The notes under the pieces were generated by a model. That model saw only the letters and a program-made list of their open reading frames with translations. It did not search any database and was not told the origin of the DNA. This document shows positions 1 to 7,300 of a DNA stretch of 64,000 bases, piece by piece (position 1 is the stretch's first letter; each line of letters opens with the position of its first letter). The stretch comes from Ferruginibacter sp. Lineage in GTDB: Bacteria > Bacteroidota > Bacteroidia > Chitinophagales > Chitinophagaceae. Position numbers and translations under genes: made by a program. The DNA lies in contig JABFRP010000004.1 in the NCBI GenBank assembly GCA_013141115.1, forward strand, positions 1 to 64,000. The letters are read 5' to 3'.

Positions 1-1020
1 CTCAGCATCAGGTATCCCTTTGAATTTCCGGCACGCGAAACGCGCGCCGCAACATCAACAAGACGAGCGAGCCGGGGCAATCCCCACTCGCATCGCCGCT
101 TGGCGACGTCAACGGCACGTCGGTGGCTGTGCAACACGATGATCCCGCCGCGCTGCTCGGCACGGACGCCGAATCCCTGTTCGAGCAGGCGCACGAAACC
201 ATCCACGTTCGACCAGCGCACATTGCCCGCCGATGCGCAAGGCGGCAGCGGCATCGCTGTCGCCCATCACCAGTTTCGACCCGCCGTAGCGGTTGAATTC
301 GATCGCGACTCCGGCCAATGGCGTGTCGTCGAAGTGCAGATAGCCGCCGCGCCACTCCAGCGCGCTCGGCGTCGACCACGGTGCCCGTGCGCACCAGTAC
401 GCCGCTGCGGGTGGCCAACGCGGTACTGCCGGCGGGCAGCAGCGTGACCGGCGCGGGCGGTTGCCCCGGCATGGGCTGACTCCAGCCGGACCAGGCCTTC
501 GGTCACCACCACGCGCAGGTCTGCACCATCGCGACGCACCGAATTTCGTACCCACCGCGACCACCGGCGCGCATCGGCGCGACGATGAACGGACGCGCGC
601 GCGGTCCTGGCCGCCTCGAAGAAAGAGGCCTCGCCGCTGCAGCAGATCGACCCAACGTTCGCCGCGCGACATCGCCACTTCGATCCGGCTGCCGCTGCTG
701 AGCGTGGCGTAGAGCCATCGGTCAGCGCCACCGTACGCAGGGTGCCGACACCACTGGCGTAGGACGCGGTATCGACAGCGGTGTGCGTGCGCCAGCCCAG
801 TACGCCAGTACGCCGGCCGATGCGACCGCTGCTGCTGTCAGTCCGCCAACCAGCGCACGCCGCCGTGGCGGTACGGTCTCACGGGCGGCGAACCTCGGGG
901 CGCCAAGCGCTTCGACTCGCGATGCTCCGGCCTCTCATCCGCCACTGGCGCTTCCGGTGATGTGCGGCGGCTGCACCAGGGCCCGCGTGGCGGTGGTCCG
1001 GCACCCGTCCGGCCGGCCGC
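1..1020 (-). pseudogene. Frameshifted FecR-type anti-sigma regulator on a foreign GC-rich segment
   Basis: Read leftward, pieces of one FecR/PupR-type protein appear in all three minus frames: TAVDTASYASGVGTLRTVAL near 720-780, MSRGERWVDLLQ and EASFFEA near 600-670, WRGGYLHFDDTPLAGVAIEF near 290-350, and NVDGFVRLLEQGFGVRAEQR near 140-215. In the family, these pieces follow one another in a single inner-membrane anti-sigma protein of TonB-dependent signalling. Here at least four frame changes are needed to join them. Base composition is very GC-rich, unlike everything to the right, and the change is sharp at about 1020-1035. I infer a low-quality chimeric contig end from a xanthomonad-like gammaproteobacterium rather than a gene of this genome. 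A decayed acquired gene is less likely. Confidence 0.7.
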
Positions 1021-1036
1021 CATTATGATTATAGTA

Positions 1037-1468
1037 TTAATAATCTCTGTTACCGCCACCGCCGTAACCACCACCGCTTCTTCCACCACCTCTACTTCCA
1101 CCGCCACCGCCGTAGCCACCACCACCTCTGCTACCGCCGCCGCCGTAACCACCACCACCTCTGCTACCGCCGCCGCCGTAACCGCCGCCGCCGCTTTTCT
1201 TGTAGCCGCCGCCACCACCGCCTTCCTGACGTGGTTGAGATTCGTTAACGATTAATTTGCGACCCTGAATTTCAGTTTCGTTTAATGCAGCGATTGCAGC
1301 TTTAGCAGCTTCATCGTCTTCCATTTCAACAAAACCAAAACCTTTACTGCGGCCGTTCATTTTGTCTTTTAAAATTTTTGCGCTTGTAACGCTTCCGTGC
1401 TCTGTAAAGAGATTCATTAAATCATCATCAGTCATTGACCAACTAAGATTTCCTACATAAATGTTCAT
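1037..1468 (-). CDS. RRM-domain RNA-binding protein with glycine-rich tail
   Basis: A 143-residue single-RRM protein. RNP2 (IYVGNLSW, residues 3-10) and RNP1 (KGFGFVEM, residues 42-49) are intact, so single-stranded RNA binding is well supported. From about residue 83 the chain is almost only Gly with Tyr, Ser and Arg, in GGGGYGGGGSRGG-type units. This matches the small cold-shock-like RRM proteins common in Bacteroidota and cyanobacteria, which act as RNA chaperones. The start at 1468 is chosen because RNP2 begins at residue 3; the longer open frame upstream encodes no RRM-like sequence. The stop lies directly beside the junction with the GC-rich foreign segment, so the downstream context is unknown. 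Confidence 0.9.
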   Translation of the reverse strand: MNIYVGNLSWSMTDDDLMNLFTEHGSVTSAKILKDKMNGRSKGFGFVEMEDDEAAKAAIAALNETEIQGRKLIVNESQPRQEGGGGGGYKKSGGGGYGGGGSRGGGGYGGGGSRGGGGYGGGGGSRGGGRSGGGYGGGGNRDY

Positions 1469-1778
1469 TGTAAAAACTTTTAAATAAATAAATAAAAAAC
1501 AATAATGACTTAGTTGAACAATGAACTGAATCGGACTTGTAAAAGCTACTTCAGCCAATAGCGAAAAACTAAAACCATTAATTCGCCATAAAGATAGGGG
1601 TTTTGTTCATATATTGCTATAAAAGCATAAAATTTTACAAATTTCGGAATTTACGGTCTTAAAAAGGGCAACAAGATTCCCCTGGCTTATCTTATCAGCA
1701 TATTCTCCATCTGAAAAATTATGAAAAAAAAAATCCGTCTTTTACTTAGACGGATTTTTTGAAATGCGATGATTATTT
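1469..1778. other. Intergenic region between the RRM gene and rplI
   Basis: About 310 bases without a gene. It holds the rplI-side terminator hairpin near 1732-1756 and an AT-rich leader for the leftward RRM gene. A leftward TATCTTTA (one mismatch to TAnnTTTG) lies near 1587-1596 and could be the RRM promoter, which would give a leader of more than 100 nt, as in cold-shock genes. Nothing else was recognised. Confidence 0.5.
1723..1756 (-). terminator. Rho-independent terminator after rplI
   Basis: A 9-bp perfect stem (AATCCGTCT / AGACGGATT) with a 7-nt loop. On the leftward transcript it is followed by a run of U, seen as A at 1723-1731 on the plus strand. It sits just downstream of the rplI stop and ends the rpsF-rpsR-rplI transcript. 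Confidence 0.85.
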
Positions 1779-2225
1779 TTATTCGGAAACTACTTCAAAT
1801 TCAACTTCAGTTTCGTTGCCGTTACCAAAATCAATTTTTGCTTTGTAAGTTCCTAATTCTTTTACTTCATCAATAATGGTGATTCTGCGGCGATCAATTT
1901 CGTAGCCCTTTTGATCTTTAATAGCACGAGCTATTTGAACAGAAGTTACGCTACCAAATATTTTACCGCTGGTGCCGGTTTTAGCACCAATTTTTAAAGC
2001 ACCGTTTACCAAAACAGCAATTACACTATTTAATTCAGCTAATAATTTAGCTTCTTTTTTAGCTTGTTGTTTCTTTTTTTCTTCCATCATTTTAACGTTG
2101 GAAGGACTGGCTTCTACAGCCATTTTTTGAGGAATAAGATAGTTGCGGCCGTAACCATTTTTAACTGTAACCAGTTCGTTAACGCCACCTAAATTATTTA
2201 CATCCTGTATTAATATTACCTGCAT
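1779..2225 (-). CDS. rplI: 50S ribosomal protein L9
   Basis: 148 residues, the usual length of bL9. The N-terminal domain begins MQVILIQDVNNLGG and contains the NGYGRNYLIP stretch (residues 23-32) that is diagnostic for L9. A Lys/Ala-rich connecting helix (about 45-70) leads to the C-terminal rRNA-binding domain. It binds 23S rRNA near the L1 stalk and affects reading-frame maintenance. Last gene of the leftward rpsF-rpsR-rplI operon, 73 nt after rpsR and followed by a clear terminator. Confidence 0.97.
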   Translation of the reverse strand: MQVILIQDVNNLGGVNELVTVKNGYGRNYLIPQKMAVEASPSNVKMMEEKKKQQAKKEAKLLAELNSVIAVLVNGALKIGAKTGTSGKIFGSVTSVQIARAIKDQKGYEIDRRRITIIDEVKELGTYKAKIDFGNGNETEVEFEVVSE

Positions 2226-2298
2226 AGTCTTGCATTTTTACCCAACCCCCAATTTATTGGCGGGCTTTCTCTATTTAAAGGTTAGGGTGGTGAAAAAA

Positions 2299-2562
2299 TT
2301 ATTTTAAAAGATCTGTAACGTAAGGCAAGATAGCCATTTGACGGGCTTTCTTAACTGCATCACCCACTTTACGTTGAAACTTTAATGAGTTTCCGGTAAT
2401 GCGTCGTGGCAATAATCTTCCTTGTTCGTTAATGAACTTTTTCAAAAATTCAGCATCCTTATAATCAATATAATGGATACCCATTTTTTTAAAGCGGCAA
2501 TATTTTTTTGGACGCTTCTCCTGCTTAATGGCAGTAAGGTATTTTATTTCATTTTTTGCCAT
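2299..2562 (-). CDS. rpsR: 30S ribosomal protein S18
   Basis: 87 residues. It carries the S18 signature in YIDYKDAEFLKKFINEQGRL and the conserved LPRRITGNSLKFQRKV block (about residues 51-66). It is a basic rRNA-binding protein of the small-subunit platform that pairs with S6. It starts 3 nt after the rpsF stop, so translation is probably coupled. Gene order rpsF-rpsR-rplI is the standard one in many bacteria. Confidence 0.97.
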   Translation of the reverse strand: MAKNEIKYLTAIKQEKRPKKYCRFKKMGIHYIDYKDAEFLKKFINEQGRLLPRRITGNSLKFQRKVGDAVKKARQMAILPYVTDLLK

Positions 2563-2565
2563 GGC

Positions 2566-2919
2566 TTAAGCTTCGGTTTTTTCGTTAGTAAATTTGCCGC
2601 CACCTTTCTTTTTGGCATTGTACTCAACGGCGTACTTGTCGAGTGCAGTGTACATGTGACGCATCTGAGATTCGTCACGTAAAAGTTGAATTTTCAACTT
2701 TTCATTGAAGCTGGATGGCGCTTTATACTCCATTACCCAATAAAGACCGGTGGTCTTTTTAGCAATGGGATAGGCCAGCGATTTTAGTCCCCATGGGTTA
2801 CTGTGCAAAACTTCACCACCGTTTTCTGTAACGAGGTCAGCGTATTTCTTTTGAGCGGCTTTAAACTCGTCATCAGAAAGCACAGGGGTAAAAATCACCA
2901 TCAATTCGTAATTGTTCAT
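2566..2919 (-). CDS. rpsF: 30S ribosomal protein S6
   Basis: 117 residues. Starts MNNYELMVIFTPVLSDDE, a typical S6 opening, and carries GLKSLAYPIAKKTTG (residues 44-58) in the middle. The Lys/Gly-rich C-terminal tail (KKKGGGKFTNEKTEA) is common in Bacteroidota. S6 forms a heterodimer with S18 on the platform of the 30S subunit. First gene of its operon. A TACCTTCG -7-like element lies at 2976-2983, and a small hairpin (2955-2971) is predicted in the leader. Confidence 0.97.
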   Translation of the reverse strand: MNNYELMVIFTPVLSDDEFKAAQKKYADLVTENGGEVLHSNPWGLKSLAYPIAKKTTGLYWVMEYKAPSSFNEKLKIQLLRDESQMRHMYTALDKYAVEYNAKKKGGGKFTNEKTEA

Positions 2920-2954
2920 TTCCCTTGTTTTGTGTGTTTAAAAATTGGTTTATT

Positions 2955-2983
2955 CCGTTTGTTTTAAACGGGCAGCGAAGGTA
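2955..2983 (-). promoter_or_regulatory. Probable rpsF operon promoter element and leader hairpin
   Basis: On the minus strand TACCTTCG (2976-2983) differs by one base from the Bacteroidota TAnnTTTG element. It is followed by a 6-bp hairpin CCGTTT / AAACGG with a 5-nt loop (2955-2971), close to the expected transcript start. No good -33 TTG was found. In other bacteria the S6:S18 dimer binds a leader structure with a CCG motif; whether this hairpin does that job is speculation. Confidence 0.4.
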
Positions 2984-3192
2984 AAGCATTTAATGCAGAA
3001 TTGGTAAGGGTTTCAGTAGATTTTTGGCAATTATTTTGAACATAGCCAGAACTGCTCTGATTGGGTTATTGTGGCGATGATTCATAAACAGGCAGGCTGC
3101 TATTCAGCTTTAATTGTAGTGTAAATTTTATTGTGACATACAAATTCCCCCCATTCAAAATCAATCAAATACCTTTATAGCCAATTTTTAAC

Positions 3193-4395
3193 ATGACAAA
3201 AAAAGAACGAATTATCCTTTTTTTACTGGCAGCGCTCAATTTTACTAATATTCTTGATTTCATGATCATGATGCCGTTAGGTAATTTTCTGATGCCACAT
3301 TTTAAAATAGGCGCTCAGTATTTTAGTGTTATTGTTGCCGCTTATCCTATTGCATCTTTTATAAGTAGCATCACTGCCGCTTTTTTTGTAGATAAATACG
3401 ACCGAAAGAAAGTATTGTTATTTGCCTATATCGGATTTCTAACAGGCACTATTTGTTGTGGTATTGCACCGGATGCGGCTTTTTTAATGGCAGCTAGAAT
3501 ATTTACGGGCCTGTTTGGCGGACTTATCGGCACACAAATTCTCAGTATTGTGGCAGATACTTTTGAATATGAAAAAAGAGGGCGGGCAATGGGTTCTATC
3601 TTTACGGCGTTTTCTATTTCTTCTATTTTTGGAGTACCCTTTAGTTTATACCTGGCCAAGCTGATTAGTTGGCATGCCCCATTTTTATTTATTGGAATTG
3701 TAGGGCTTGTTATCATTCCAATGATCATTCGTTTTTTGCCAGCTATGACCAAACATTTAGATAATCAAACAGAGGAGAAGATTTCTCCTGCAGAAGTGTT
3801 TAGAGAATTGAGTAAAAATAAGAGTCAGTTACTGGCATTGACACTATCAGGTTTTTTAATGATGGGCCATTTTTTAATCATCCCATTTATAAATCCGTAC
3901 ATGGAATTTAATGTGGGTTTTACAAAAGATCAAACACCACTTATTTATATGGTAGGTGGCGTATTTTCCTTAATGGCATCTTTTGTTATTGGCCGCATGG
4001 CTGATAAATATGGGAAACTAAAAATCTATCTGTATTGTGCTTCAGCATCTTTAGTGCCTATCTTTTTAATTACTAATATGCCGGCCATTCCATTTTATTT
4101 TGTGCTGTGTGTGTTTGCTATTTGGTTTTCTTTTTCTACCGGGCGTACCATTCCGGCACAGGCTATGATAAGCACTGTTGTTAATCCTGAAAAAAGGGGG
4201 TTGTTCATGAGCTTTAATGCATCCGTACAACAACTGTTTACCGGGCTTGCAGCTTTAATTGCAGGTGTTATTGTTGCAAAGCAAAGTGACGGCAAAATAT
4301 TACACTATAATTGGGTGGGATATTTAAGTGTAGTAATTGTTTTTTGCACTTTGTTTATTGCAAAAAAACTGGCAAAACGGCAAGGACTGAAGTAG
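3193..4395 (+). CDS. MFS transporter, DHA1-type
   Basis: 400 residues rich in hydrophobic segments, consistent with 12 membrane helices. The motif A region DKYDRKKV (about residues 65-72) lies between predicted helices 2 and 3, and a second related loop DKYGKL lies after the central loop, as expected for two six-helix halves. The length and N-terminus resemble the AraJ/drug-proton antiporter branch (DHA1), which exports small molecules using the proton gradient. The substrate cannot be told from sequence. It stands alone: the next gene is convergent, with 12 nt between the stops. Confidence 0.85.
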   Translation: MTKKERIILFLLAALNFTNILDFMIMMPLGNFLMPHFKIGAQYFSVIVAAYPIASFISSITAAFFVDKYDRKKVLLFAYIGFLTGTICCGIAPDAAFLMAARIFTGLFGGLIGTQILSIVADTFEYEKRGRAMGSIFTAFSISSIFGVPFSLYLAKLISWHAPFLFIGIVGLVIIPMIIRFLPAMTKHLDNQTEEKISPAEVFRELSKNKSQLLALTLSGFLMMGHFLIIPFINPYMEFNVGFTKDQTPLIYMVGGVFSLMASFVIGRMADKYGKLKIYLYCASASLVPIFLITNMPAIPFYFVLCVFAIWFSFSTGRTIPAQAMISTVVNPEKRGLFMSFNASVQQLFTGLAALIAGVIVAKQSDGKILHYNWVGYLSVVIVFCTLFIAKKLAKRQGLK

Positions 4396-4407
4396 TTGAT
4401 CTGTTAA

Positions 4408-6138
4408 TTAGTTTGCAAGTAACCTGTACACTGGGTATCTATTATGCCCGGGTTCATAATAAGGCGAATTTTTATAAATAAAATCTAGTTGTGCACTACT
4501 ATTGGCTGCAAATTTTTCATCCACTTTTTTCTTTTCTTCCAACTTATTTTTTAAATCGGGATTGCTGTTTAAAATTGCTGCAGCCAGATCTTCCCATCGG
4601 TAATCGCTATAACCTTCTTTTTGTTGAAGAATAGCATCAAAAAAATTCCAGGCAAAAAAACTGTCATCGCCGGTTGGTTCCAGCATTTCTAATATATACC
4701 TGTTGGCTTGTTGATTCATGGCAATTAAATAATCGCCTTTTAAAAATTTAATTTTTTGTAAAGACGAAGATGTTTTTACGGCAAAATTTTTATGATGTTT
4801 TTCGTAAGGTTTTGGATAGCTTTTATACTCTTCAATTTTATAAGCTTCTACTTCTACAGCAGTGTCATTTTTTAATTGGGTTACTGTTATATTATTTAGT
4901 TTCATTAAATCCACTACAGCATTCCAGCCTTGCGGAATTATGTATGCAGAAGGAGCATTAACAAAATTAGATGGTTTGAAAACATTAAAAAATTTCACCT
5001 GCTTTGCAAAAGGTTTAGTTCTGTCGTAATACATTCTTTTTAAACCTGTGGCATCACTTGTTTTATAACCTTGTTCGTAACCTTTAAATGTAATAAGTAC
5101 ATTTTGTGTAGTATCAACAGCCCAACTTAATGGCCAGTTTTTCTCTTTAATAATTGCCGCTTTTGCTTTGTTGCGTTGGGCAATTATTTCTTTTGCATTT
5201 AAAGCCGCTTTTTCAATCAAGGTTTGCATTAAAGCATAGGTTGAAAGTACCCTGTCTTTAAAGGGTTTCAGCATGTGTGTTTCCGGTACAAAACCAATGG
5301 TTTGAAATAATGCGGCATAACCCGAAGAATAACGTGGCGGATCAATAAACATTTCCATACCCTTATCCGGGGTTTCTGTTTCAAAATTAACATAAGGCGT
5401 CATCTCCCATTTTTTTTCTGCCATACCTTTATATAATTGTGGCTCAAAAGTGTTTTTCAACCAACCTCCTAAATCTGCCCCCAGTTTATCATATTGTGTG
5501 GTAAGCAATGTCATCGTATATTGATAATCTGCACCATCGCTTACATGATTATCTACAAAAATATCGGGGTTAAGTAAATGAAAAATTTGTGCAAAAGCCC
5601 TGGCTTCTTTGGTGTCGGATTTTGTAAAATCCCTGTTAAGGTCAAGGTTTTGTGCACTACCCCTAAAGCCATATTCCTTTGGGCCATTTTGGTTGGCCCT
5701 TGAAAAAGAACCACGGTTTAAACAGCCTCCAATATTATACACCGGAATAAATGCCAGGGCAACATTATCTGGCAGGAGTATTTTTCTTGTAACAATATCT
5801 CTTACCAGCATCATGCTTGCATCAATACCATCTGGCTCACCGGGATGTATGCCGTTATTGATAAGGATAACTACTTTATTTTGCTGGTGCCATTTTGCTG
5901 CATCAAACTTTTCATCATTACTAACTAAAACAATATGCAATGGATATCCTGCATCTGTCATGCCCATTTGTTTTACTAATATCCCGGGAGATTTTTTATC
6001 TAAATTTTTATACCAATCAATAGCCTCAAAATAATTGGCACTTTCAAGTCCGTTACTTTTTTCAAAACGACATTGTTGTGCATTGATTTTAGCAAAACTG
6101 AAAATAAGCAGTAATGAAATTAGAGCAGTAATTCGCAT
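4408..6138 (-). CDS. Secreted M14-family zinc carboxypeptidase-like protein
   Basis: 576 residues with a signal peptide (residues 1-20, cut after INA). The first two zinc ligands sit in HPGEPDG (H98, E101). NRDF (about 168-171) supplies the family's Asn-Arg substrate-binding pair, and H198 in VDNHVSDGADYQY fits the third zinc ligand. This is the M14 peptidase arrangement, probably a periplasmic or surface exopeptidase or amidase. The C-terminal 250 residues are not assigned. It is convergent with the MFS gene and looks like a single-gene unit. Confidence 0.85.
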   Translation of the reverse strand: MRITALISLLLIFSFAKINAQQCRFEKSNGLESANYFEAIDWYKNLDKKSPGILVKQMGMTDAGYPLHIVLVSNDEKFDAAKWHQQNKVVILINNGIHPGEPDGIDASMMLVRDIVTRKILLPDNVALAFIPVYNIGGCLNRGSFSRANQNGPKEYGFRGSAQNLDLNRDFTKSDTKEARAFAQIFHLLNPDIFVDNHVSDGADYQYTMTLLTTQYDKLGADLGGWLKNTFEPQLYKGMAEKKWEMTPYVNFETETPDKGMEMFIDPPRYSSGYAALFQTIGFVPETHMLKPFKDRVLSTYALMQTLIEKAALNAKEIIAQRNKAKAAIIKEKNWPLSWAVDTTQNVLITFKGYEQGYKTSDATGLKRMYYDRTKPFAKQVKFFNVFKPSNFVNAPSAYIIPQGWNAVVDLMKLNNITVTQLKNDTAVEVEAYKIEEYKSYPKPYEKHHKNFAVKTSSSLQKIKFLKGDYLIAMNQQANRYILEMLEPTGDDSFFAWNFFDAILQQKEGYSDYRWEDLAAAILNSNPDLKNKLEEKKKVDEKFAANSSAQLDFIYKNSPYYEPGHNRYPVYRLLAN

Positions 6139-6200
6139 ACAGTTAAAATTTTAAAGAAAGCTACAATTTTTTAATTACAGCTATTACAATAAGGGAAATG

Positions 6201-6224
6201 AAAAAAGGCTGCATTGCTGCAACC
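6201..6224 (-). terminator. Terminator after rpsT
   Basis: On the leftward strand GGTTGC-AGCAAT-GCAGCC forms a 6-bp stem with one G-U pair and is followed by six U. It lies 28 nt beyond the rpsT stop. Confidence 0.75.
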
Positions 6225-6251
6225 TCTGTATAAATATTTTTTGGATAAAAA

Positions 6252-6506
6252 TTATTTCGCTAAAGCATTAACTCTTTTAGCCAATTTGCTTTTTAAGTTA
6301 GCTGCTTTATTTTTATGAATAGTACCTTTCTTTGCCAATCTATCTATCATAGAAGCAACTTTTGGTAAAGTTTCTGTTGCAACTGTTTTATCGCTAGCTT
6401 TTAAATCACGTATTGCATTACGGGTAGTTTTACCGTAATAGCGGTTACGTTCGTTACGCTTTGCACTCTGACGGACATCTTTTTTAGTAGCTGAATGATT
6501 TGCCAT
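6252..6506 (-). CDS. rpsT: 30S ribosomal protein S20
   Basis: 84 residues, Lys/Arg/Ala-rich and largely helical. It opens MANHSATKKDVRQSAKRNERN, and the C-terminus carries the usual KKGTIHKNKAANLKSKLAK block. It binds the 5' domain of 16S rRNA. Monocistronic, with a -7 promoter element TATCTTTG at 6528-6535 and a terminator just downstream. Confidence 0.96.
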   Translation of the reverse strand: MANHSATKKDVRQSAKRNERNRYYGKTTRNAIRDLKASDKTVATETLPKVASMIDRLAKKGTIHKNKAANLKSKLAKRVNALAK

Positions 6507-6527
6507 TTAAATCTAATTTTTGGGCTG

Positions 6528-6535
6528 CAAAGATA
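6528..6535 (-). promoter_or_regulatory. rpsT promoter -7 element
   Basis: A perfect leftward TATCTTTG match to the Bacteroidota TAnnTTTG consensus, 21 nt upstream of the rpsT start codon. No TTG was found at the expected -33 distance. Confidence 0.65.
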
Positions 6536-6618
6536 GGGAGAAACAATGGATAATGACTAATGTACAAAGAATAATTTTTTGGAAGCATAGAATATTTAGC
6601 TATTTTACCCTAAAATAA

Positions 6619-7119
6619 TTGACAATGAACCGGTTAATACTGCTTTTTTTGCACATCTTTTCATTGATTTTGCTAATTTTTGGCTTAGTAAAAGACATGT
6701 TGCATATTGAAGTTACTGCTCATTTTATAGTTAGTTTAAATCTTTTTAGTGAGAATAGAAGCGTGTTGGGCACGCTGCAAACATTATGGCAAACCAGTAA
6801 TTACTGGCCTTTTTTACTCATCTTTTTCTTTGGGGTAATAGTTCCGCTGGTAAAATCGGTGGTAATATTTTATTTGCTGGCAGTACAAAATGCTGACAAT
6901 AAATGGTACAGTTTTGTAAATGCCATAAGTAAATGGGCTATGGCCGATGTTTTTGCTATCAGCATTTTTGTGGCTTTTTTGGGTGCCAATGCAATGGAAA
7001 ATACCAAGGCAAATCTTGAGGCAGGCTTTTACTTTTTTACAGGCTATGTTTTATTAAGTAGTGTAGTAGCTATGCTGTTGAGAAAAATGATTAAAATGCC
7101 TGAAACTTCTAACGCATAA
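6619..7119 (+). CDS. PqiA-like inner-membrane protein
   Basis: 166 residues with about four predicted membrane helices (near residues 5-24, 55-80, 98-120 and 130-152). The FGVIVPLVKSVVIFYLLA stretch and the overall layout match the PqiA domain, one copy of the integral membrane unit of paraquat-inducible protein A. In other bacteria PqiA works with MCE-domain proteins in lipid transport. No PqiB/MCE partner is encoded here, so the role in this organism is open. Confidence 0.7.
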   Translation: MTMNRLILLFLHIFSLILLIFGLVKDMLHIEVTAHFIVSLNLFSENRSVLGTLQTLWQTSNYWPFLLIFFFGVIVPLVKSVVIFYLLAVQNADNKWYSFVNAISKWAMADVFAISIFVAFLGANAMENTKANLEAGFYFFTGYVLLSSVVAMLLRKMIKMPETSNA

Positions 7120-7197
7120 TTAACGATATTTGCAACTCATAAAAAAGGCTTTAGGTTAAAGGTTCCTGTTCAATGGTTTGTTGAAGTATACGAGTGG

Positions 7198-7229
7198 TTA
7201 ATTCTCTTTTTTATCAAAAAGAAAATTAA
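7198..7229. repeat. Long imperfect inverted repeat in the sucA leader
   Basis: TTAATT, a C/A mismatch, then TCTTTTT pair with AAAAAGA and AATTAA across a TATC loop: 13 of 14 positions pair. It lies about 70-100 nt before the sucA start. It may be an mRNA stem-loop or a protein site; no clear T-run follows, so I do not call it a terminator. Confidence 0.4.
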
Positions 7230-7300
7230 CAAATAACTGTTGCCATTGAAGTTAGACAGAATTACTGCCGCCGGGCTAAAAAAAAATCACCCCATTTATT

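Noticed and set aside
8..1028. Several open frames on both strands in the left GC-rich segment
   Set aside because: They are frame fragments or shadows of one broken FecR-like gene; long open frames are expected by chance at this GC content.
1050..1205. Short direct repeats resembling a CRISPR or minisatellite
   Set aside because: They encode the Gly-rich tail of the RRM protein in frame, with irregular units and no spacers.
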